Below, one piece after another: positions 7,011 through 10,387 of a stretch of 10,387 bases of DNA (position 1 is its first letter; every line of letters starts with the position of its first letter). Source of the DNA: Blastocatellia bacterium (GTDB taxonomy: Bacteria > Acidobacteriota > Blastocatellia > Pyrinomonadales > Pyrinomonadaceae); assembly GCA_003175865.1 (NCBI GenBank), contig PSRF01000037.1, positions 1 through 10,387 on the forward strand, given 5' to 3'. The notes under the pieces are model-generated. The model had not been told where the DNA came from. It saw only the letters and a list, made by a program, of their open reading frames with translations, and ran no database searches. Position numbers and translations under genes: made by a program.

Positions 7011-7598
7011 TCATTCACTCCACACAGAATGATCGCTAAAATGCGCAAGCTTCTTCGCGAGTTGGCTATGCCCGCGATTCAATCGCGAAGCGACGGTGCC
7101 CTTTGAACATCCCATCACCGCAGCGATCTCGTCATAGGAGAGTCCTTCGACATACTTCAATAAGATCGGCAAGCGAAATTTCGGTTTCAATTCGCCAATC
7201 GCATTTCTAACTGCTTCGGCAATTTCCAACCGAGCCATGGACCGCTCCTGAGGTTTCCTTTCGCCAGGATTATTCATGAGGGTACTATCTCCCCAGGGAA
7301 GAAGACGGCGTCGCTTACGTCGCTCGTCAGCACAAGCATTCACAACAAGTCGGTAGAGCCATGTGGTGAATTCCGAATCGCCCCGAAAATGTCGAATAGC
7401 GGTGAACAACTTCAGAAAAATCTGTTGCGTCACGTCGTCAGCGATTGATTGGTCCCCAATGTAGTAAATAGCGATGGAAAAGACTCTGTCTTTATAAGCC
7501 TCGAAGAGTAGTCGAAACGCGTCACGGTCCCCGTTCCGACAGGCTTCAATAACCTGTCCATTGATTGTCTGCTCAATCATCGACGCGCGCTGCCCCAT
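7011..7598 (-). CDS. ECF-type RNA polymerase sigma factor
   Basis: A 195-residue sigma-70 family protein of the extracytoplasmic-function class, which directs RNA polymerase to a small regulon. Region 2 lies at about 26-94 (DAFRLLFEAYKDRVFSIA, then DDVTQQIFLKLF and FRGDSEFTTWLYRLVVNA); region 4 at about 131-183 contains the helix-turn-helix SYDEIAAVMGCSKGTVASRL. There is no region 1 or 3, as expected. The start is uncertain: I chose the ATG at 7598 because GGGAGA (7608-7603) is well placed, but the frame also has starts at 7625 (TTG), 7610, 7601 and 7580. The gene is 22 nt upstream of the membrane anti-sigma-like gene, the usual arrangement for a sigma/anti-sigma pair. A possible self-recognised promoter lies at about 7628-7656. 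Confidence 0.93.
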   Translation of the reverse strand: MGQRASMIEQTINGQVIEACRNGDRDAFRLLFEAYKDRVFSIAIYYIGDQSIADDVTQQIFLKLFTAIRHFRGDSEFTTWLYRLVVNACADERRKRRRLLPWGDSTLMNNPGERKPQERSMARLEIAEAVRNAIGELKPKFRLPILLKYVEGLSYDEIAAVMGCSKGTVASRLNRGHSQLAKKLAHFSDHSVWSE

Positions 7599-7627
7599 CA
7601 TTTCTCCCATCAAAACCGCATCCAAAC

Positions 7628-7656
7628 GTTAGACGGGAGTTCGGTCCAGTTTCTTC
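7628..7656 (-). promoter_or_regulatory. Possible ECF-type promoter of the sigma-factor gene
   Basis: On the minus strand GGAAG is followed after 17 nt by CGTCTA (7634-7629). This resembles the GGAAC / CGTC arrangement bound by many ECF sigma factors. Transcription would begin near 7621, which would put the TTG start at 7625 outside the mRNA and agree with the ATG at 7598. The -35 part departs from AAC (the AAAC that is present would leave only 13 nt to CGTC), so this is tentative. Confidence 0.25.
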
Positions 7657-7801
7657 CGTTTTATCATGAGTTTGGGTGAGAGGCGCTACGCTGCGGTACT
7701 CGAACAGTGTTCGTTAGAGAACCGGGAACGATAGCGACTGGACGATAATGCCAATGCGCACACGAATTTCATGTCCATATTTACCTTAGCATCCGGTAGC
7801 T

Positions 7802-7819
7802 ACCCCGACGCGTCGGGGT
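7802..7819. repeat. Perfect 18-bp GC palindrome
   Basis: ACCCCGACGCGTCGGGGT reads the same on both strands with no mismatch. It resembles the TCCCGACGAGTCGGGA hairpin at 3427-3442 (shared CCCGACG-GTCGGG core). It sits 20 nt beyond the nuoB terminator. It may be a member of a REP-like palindrome family or a protein-binding site. Confidence 0.6.
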
Positions 7820-7838
7820 TCTCTGTCTTGCACATAAC

Positions 7839-7870
7839 AAAAAGGCCCATTCTGTTGAAGGGGCCCTTTT
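7839..7870 (-). terminator. Intrinsic terminator downstream of nuoB
   Basis: On the minus strand AAAAGGGCCCC (7870-7860) pairs with GGGCCTTTTT (7848-7839), one base bulged, around an 11-nt loop; the A/T part of the stem ends in a T run (TTTTTGTTATGTG). It begins 22 nt after the nuoB stop. The A-run on the other side would let it work in both directions. Its position supports the view that the nuo transcript ends after nuoB. Confidence 0.8.
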
Positions 7871-7891
7871 GTAATTACGATGTTTTGGGAA

Positions 7892-8515
7892 TCAAACGGC
7901 TAACGAACTCTGATTTGCTTCAGCACCAGTTCCGACAAGTTCTTCACCTTCGAACTCACGCTGACGATGGACTGTTCCATCCGACTCGAAGATATATGCT
8001 GACGGCGCTTCGCGCATGATGATGTCCTGGAGTCGCATTAAACCGTACAGCAAGGCCTCCGGACGCGGCGGACAACCCGGAATGTAAACATCGACTGGGA
8101 TACACCGATCCACACCCTGCATAGTTGAATAAGAATCGAATGGACCACCAGTCGAAGCACACGCTCCCATCGCAATGGCCCACTTTGGTTCGGGCATCTG
8201 ATCGTAAACGCGTCGAACCACGGGGCCCATCTTAAGTGTCACCGTGCCGGCGACGATGATGAGGTCGCTCTGTCTCGGGCTTGGACGAAACACTCCGGCC
8301 CCAAAACGGTCGATGTCGAACCGGCCAGCGCCCGTTGCGATCATTTCAATGGCACAACAAGCGAGACCAAATGTCATGGGCCACAAAGCGGACTTACGTG
8401 CCCAGTTAACAACAGGGGCAGCGATATCGACCGTCTTCGCCCCGACCGTCCGCCGGAGTGAATTCATGATCGAATCGACCGTGGTTAATACAAATCCTTC
8501 TTCGTGTTCAGCCAT
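7892..8515 (-). CDS. nuoB: NADH-quinone oxidoreductase subunit B
   Basis: A 207-residue complex I subunit of the peripheral arm that carries iron-sulfur cluster N2, the last electron carrier before quinone. All four cluster cysteines are visible: the tandem C53-C54 in [10 protein letters not shown]119 in GACAS and C148 in [32 protein letters not shown] and [16 protein letters not shown] are near-invariant in NuoB. Length is ordinary apart from a variable tail after residue 185. There is no Shine-Dalgarno sequence; TAAAAT (8528-8523) stands 7 nt before the ATG. It is 130 nt downstream of nuoA, unusually far, and is followed by a terminator and a sigma-factor gene instead of nuoC. Confidence 0.98.
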   Translation of the reverse strand: MAEHEEGFVLTTVDSIMNSLRRTVGAKTVDIAAPVVNWARKSALWPMTFGLACCAIEMIATGAGRFDIDRFGAGVFRPSPRQSDLIIVAGTVTLKMGPVVRRVYDQMPEPKWAIAMGACASTGGPFDSYSTMQGVDRCIPVDVYIPGCPPRPEALLYGLMRLQDIIMREAPSAYIFESDGTVHRQREFEGEELVGTGAEANQSSLAV

Positions 8516-8522
8516 TTTGTGT

Positions 8523-8528
8523 ATTTTA
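8523..8528 (-). promoter_or_regulatory. -10-like box 7 nt before nuoB start
   Basis: TAAAAT on the minus strand, separated from the ATG at 8515 by 7 nt (ACACAAA), the same geometry as TATAAT before the phosphatase gene. Five of six bases match the -10 consensus. No -35 match is seen; upstream is A-rich with ATC-spaced A-tracts. A Shine-Dalgarno sequence is absent. A leaderless nuoB transcript is possible in addition to read-through from nuoA. Confidence 0.35.
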
Positions 8529-8637
8529 GATTTTTGATTTTCGATTTGTTCGTTTTGACCGAGTAGTATTAGGCCTCACGCCCGTACTACCGACAGTCAG
8601 ATCGAATTAAACTCAATCAAATCAAACCTCAAAAATC
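8529..8637. repeat. Imperfect inverted repeat filling the nuoA-nuoB spacer
   Basis: Arms 8529-8547 (GATTTTTGATTTTCGATTT) and 8619-8637 match in inverted orientation at 16 of 19 positions. The interior contains a second small hairpin, GTAGTA (8563-8568) with TACTAC (8585-8590), around a GC-rich loop. ATCGAATT occurs twice in direct orientation (8601-8608 and 8635-8642). The element spans nearly the whole 130-nt gap between the nuoA stop and the nuoB start. It could be a small inserted repeat, an RNA processing site or an attenuator. Confidence 0.6.
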
Positions 8638-8645
8638 GAATTTCT

Positions 8646-9065
8646 TCAGGCCCACTCCAGCGCTCCTTTGCGCCACGCGTAGTAATACCCAACAATCAAA
8701 ATCCCAATAAAGACAAACATCTCGAGCAGCGCAAACTTGGTAAACGTGAAATCGTTGCCCATAAAGATTATTGCCCAAGGTAGTAGAAAGATCGTCTCAA
8801 CATCAAAGATCAAAAACAGCATTGCGACGATGTAGTAACGAACAGTGAAGCGGTCATGAGCATCGGTCGTCGGATCGATACCGCACTCGTACGGTCGCAT
8901 CTTGGCCTTCTCATATTTTATGGGCCTGAGGAACCGACCGAGGACGATTGGGAGCACCGGAAAGACGATGGCAACCACGAAGAAAACCATCACTGGCCAG
9001 TAAGCTGTTATTGGGCTGCCGATGTTGGGTGCGCTGCTAGTTGTCGCTGCCTGAAGAAGGATCAT
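8646..9065 (-). CDS. nuoA: NADH-quinone oxidoreductase subunit A
   Basis: A 139-residue membrane subunit of respiratory complex I, near the quinone channel. Three membrane helices are visible at about 22-44, 76-97 and 109-130. The conserved loop MRPYECGIDPTTDAHDRF (56-73) includes the cysteine that reports the active/deactive state in homologues, and RYYIVAMLFLIFDVETIFLLPWA is diagnostic for NuoA. The C-terminus YAWRKGALEWA is complete. No clear Shine-Dalgarno precedes the ATG at 9065, but a good sigma-70 promoter lies 43-72 nt upstream. It is transcribed divergently from the porin gene. Confidence 0.97.
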   Translation of the reverse strand: MILLQAATTSSAPNIGSPITAYWPVMVFFVVAIVFPVLPIVLGRFLRPIKYEKAKMRPYECGIDPTTDAHDRFTVRYYIVAMLFLIFDVETIFLLPWAIIFMGNDFTFTKFALLEMFVFIGILIVGYYYAWRKGALEWA

Positions 9066-9107
9066 TATCTATTAGGAAAGCCGGAGGTGTCGTTTTTAAA
9101 CGCGAAA

Positions 9108-9137
9108 ATAGTAAGCGTCCGCCAAGAACATTGTCAA
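9108..9137 (-). promoter_or_regulatory. Sigma-70 promoter of nuoA
   Basis: On the minus strand a perfect TTGACA (9137-9132) is followed after 18 nt by TACTAT (9113-9108), four of six matches to TATAAT. The predicted start near 9101 gives a leader of about 36 nt before the nuoA ATG. Confidence 0.6.
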
Positions 9138-9339
9138 CGGACTCCTTTTCAGCAACTCGCTTCGTTAGGTTTTGCCTAACATGACTTCGATAAAATCCAT
9201 CGGGACCCCCTCAAACGAATATGGCAGGACCCACGCTGGTGTTTAAGGCTCTTCAACTCCTTGATCGATATGTAGACGGGATATACCGTCAAGTCCTGTT
9301 CATATTGTTGTAACTTTACAGCAAGGTTACTTTAAGGCA

Positions 9340-9369
9340 TTGTCATACCCTACGCGCTCTACCTCAAAT
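9340..9369 (+). promoter_or_regulatory. Possible promoter of the porin gene
   Basis: TTGTCA (9340-9345) and TCAAAT (9364-9369) are separated by 18 nt; matches to consensus are five and four of six. Start would be near 9376, about 40 nt before the ATG. Two GTWACTTTA direct repeats lie just upstream of the -35 element, where an activator or repressor could bind. Tentative. Confidence 0.3.
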
Positions 9370-9416
9370 AACCGTCGACTTGGGTGTCGCAAATCCTAAG
9401 GACCGGAGAAAAACTA

Positions 9417-10387
9417 ATGAATGTCTCAGGAAAAACTCTAATTACTGCGTGCCTCTGCTTTGTCTTCTTGCTTGCGGCAGACATCAGGCTAAGTGCACAG
9501 GAAGTGAACACTGAGGGATCGACAACTTCAGCCTCAACTTCTGAATCTTCGGTCAACGAAAGGGTGCGGATGCTTGAGAGCGAACTCGATAAACAGAGCG
9601 TCAAGCTCGAGCAACTGCAAAAGACGATCGAACAACAACAAAAGGCTATTGAAACATTGCTGACGAAGCTGTCGGGTAACGCACGACCCACCTCAAACAC
9701 TGAGACCACCACCGCGGCGACGGCCCAGGCAACATCAAGCATCACAGTGCCCACAAACGACTCCGCCGGTGCACCGGCACAGCAGACACCAACAGTCGAA
9801 CAGCGACTAACCAAGCTTGAAGGTCAGGCATTGAGGTTAGGACCACTTCGGTTAAGTGGTGATTTCCGATTGCGGTTTGATGGGATCTTTCGTTCTGCGA
9901 GTGCACCCGGCGATCCGTCGTTAACCCACTCGCAGAACGCCAGAGCACGTTATCGTTTACGGCTGAACTTTGATACGGACCTTTACCCCACGTTGAGCTT
10001 CCACGGTCAACTCGCAACTGGTCCAATCAACAATCCGTTGACGGCTGATCAGGACTTCTCCGCGATCACTGCACGCCATCCTCTGTTCATTAACGAAGCG
10101 TGGATCGACTATCACCCGACCAAATCAATCCAACTGCAGGGCGGTCGAGTTCAGGAAATCTTTGCCGACAATTCACGTTTTCTCTTTGACGACGACATTC
10201 GATTCAATGGCTTCAATGAAAAATACGTTGCGACAATGAAAAAGAGGAACGATGCTTACATCTCAAGCGTTGAATTTCGTGCCGGCCAATACATCTTTTC
10301 AAATCCGAATGTAGCAATCATCACACCCGGAAGTCCGCTCGCTAAAGCTGGCGAAGTGGTGGGAACAATCGGTCGATCTGCAAATCT
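9417..10387 (+). CDS. Outer-membrane porin with N-terminal coiled coil (partial, 3' end cut)
   Basis: An open frame with no stop from the ATG at 9417 to the window end (323 codons plus 2 nt). GGAG at 9405-9408 lies 8 nt upstream. Residues 1-27 are a signal peptide (cleavage likely after LSA, A27). A coiled coil covers about 46-85, with hydrophobic heptad positions V50, L53, L57, L64, L67, I71, I78, L81 and L85. A Thr/Ala/Ser-rich linker (about 86-121) and a short VEQRLTKLEG segment follow. From about 140 alternating strands begin: LRLSGDFRLRFDG, then NARARYRLRLNFDTDL, LSFHGQLATG, FINEAWIDYHP and IQLQGGRVQEIF. This matches the putative-porin (Porin_5-like) pattern, in which the coiled coil likely forms a periplasmic trimer or cell-wall link. 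Substrate unknown. It is transcribed divergently from nuoA. Confidence 0.85.
   Translation, partial: MNVSGKTLITACLCFVFLLAADIRLSAQEVNTEGSTTSASTSESSVNERVRMLESELDKQSVKLEQLQKTIEQQQKAIETLLTKLSGNARPTSNTETTTAATAQATSSITVPTNDSAGAPAQQTPTVEQRLTKLEGQALRLGPLRLSGDFRLRFDGIFRSASAPGDPSLTHSQNARARYRLRLNFDTDLYPTLSFHGQLATGPINNPLTADQDFSAITARHPLFINEAWIDYHPTKSIQLQGGRVQEIFADNSRFLFDDDIRFNGFNEKYVATMKKRNDAYISSVEFRAGQYIFSNPNVAIITPGSPLAKAGEVVGTIGRSAN

Larger units (their letters stand above)
7626..7891. other. Non-coding spacer between nuoB and the sigma-factor gene
   Basis: A 266-nt stretch with no supportable gene. From the nuoB side it holds the terminator at 7839-7870, a perfect GC palindrome at 7802-7819, about 90 nt without clear structure, a 13-nt palindrome CGAACAGTGTTCG at 7701-7713 with further GAAC/GTTC half-sites on both sides (GTTC at 7709, GAAC at 7719-7722), and the possible ECF promoter next to the sigma gene. 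The half-sites could be an operator, but no protein can be named. Confidence 0.5.
9066..9416. other. Divergent intergenic region between nuoA and the porin gene
   Basis: This 351-nt stretch has no gene that I can support. It holds the nuoA promoter (9108-9137, minus strand), a perfect 6-bp hairpin GTTAGG/CCTAAC at 9164-9180, a GACGG/CCGTC hairpin at 9275-9290, two direct copies of GTWACTTTA at 9310-9318 and 9326-9334, a possible porin promoter at 9340-9369 and the porin ribosome site. One 30-codon frame (9221-9313, plus strand) lacks a ribosome site and is not called. Confidence 0.6.

Noticed and set aside
7701..7713. CGAACAGTGTTCG resembling a Gram-positive-type LexA box
   Set aside because: The half-sites are separated by 3 nt instead of the required 4, and the neighbouring genes are not SOS genes. 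Kept only as an unnamed palindrome.
9221..9313. Small plus-strand frame of 30 codons in the nuoA-porin gap
   Set aside because: No ribosome site, no recognisable domain, and it overlaps likely regulatory sequence; random frames of this size are expected.
9359..9814. 151-codon minus-strand frame opposite the porin start
   Set aside because: Its Ser/Val/Cys-rich sequence is the shadow of the porin signal peptide, coiled coil and Thr/Ala linker; the porin frame has a ribosome site and recognisable architecture.

Overview
The window looks like chromosomal DNA of a soil-type Gram-negative bacterium, most likely an Acidobacteriota member near Blastocatellia. That placement is an inference from the rpmE / DUF1385 / prfA gene order, the NuoA and NuoB sequences, roughly 50 % GC, and an outer-membrane porin; no phylogenetic marker was compared. 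No tRNA, rRNA, CRISPR array, transposase or phage gene was seen.

Layout. (1) 1-2712, plus strand: ribosomal protein L31, a DUF1385 membrane protein and peptide chain release factor 1, with a strong two-stem hairpin between the first two. (2) 2780-3412, plus strand: a histidine-phosphatase-family enzyme whose start codon sits 7 nt after a perfect TATAAT, as in a leaderless mRNA. (3) 3413-3521: a nested, branched inverted repeat that fills the whole gap between two convergent genes. (4) 7598 down to 3524, minus strand: an ECF sigma factor, an anti-sigma-like protein (zinc finger, one membrane helix, FecR domain, unnamed C-terminal domain), a Tat-type lipoprotein intradiol dioxygenase, a membrane-anchored NHL-type beta-propeller and a membrane-anchored haem-binding (CxxCH) protein. 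The last three overlap by ATGA stop/start junctions. The first two are 22 nt apart. A repeat-derived hairpin of about 75 bp lies between the two halves. (5) 9065 down to 7892, minus strand: nuoA and nuoB of respiratory complex I, separated by an unusual 130-nt spacer that holds an imperfect inverted repeat, and not followed by nuoC. (6) 9417 to the end, plus strand: the N-terminal 323 residues of a porin with a signal peptide and a coiled coil, transcribed divergently from nuoA.

How the parts may fit. Regions 1 and 5 are housekeeping (translation, respiration). The part most worth attention is region 4. A sigma factor and a membrane-spanning regulator precede three proteins that all carry export or membrane-anchor signals and so should act outside the cytoplasmic membrane: a non-haem iron dioxygenase with all four iron ligands, a beta-propeller and a putative c-type haem protein. 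Tight coupling of the last three supports a shared extracytoplasmic redox or aromatic-ring-cleavage task. Control by the sigma pair, and the substrate, are inference. Several intergenic gaps are occupied by inverted repeats, which suggests small repeat elements that also serve as terminators or spacers.
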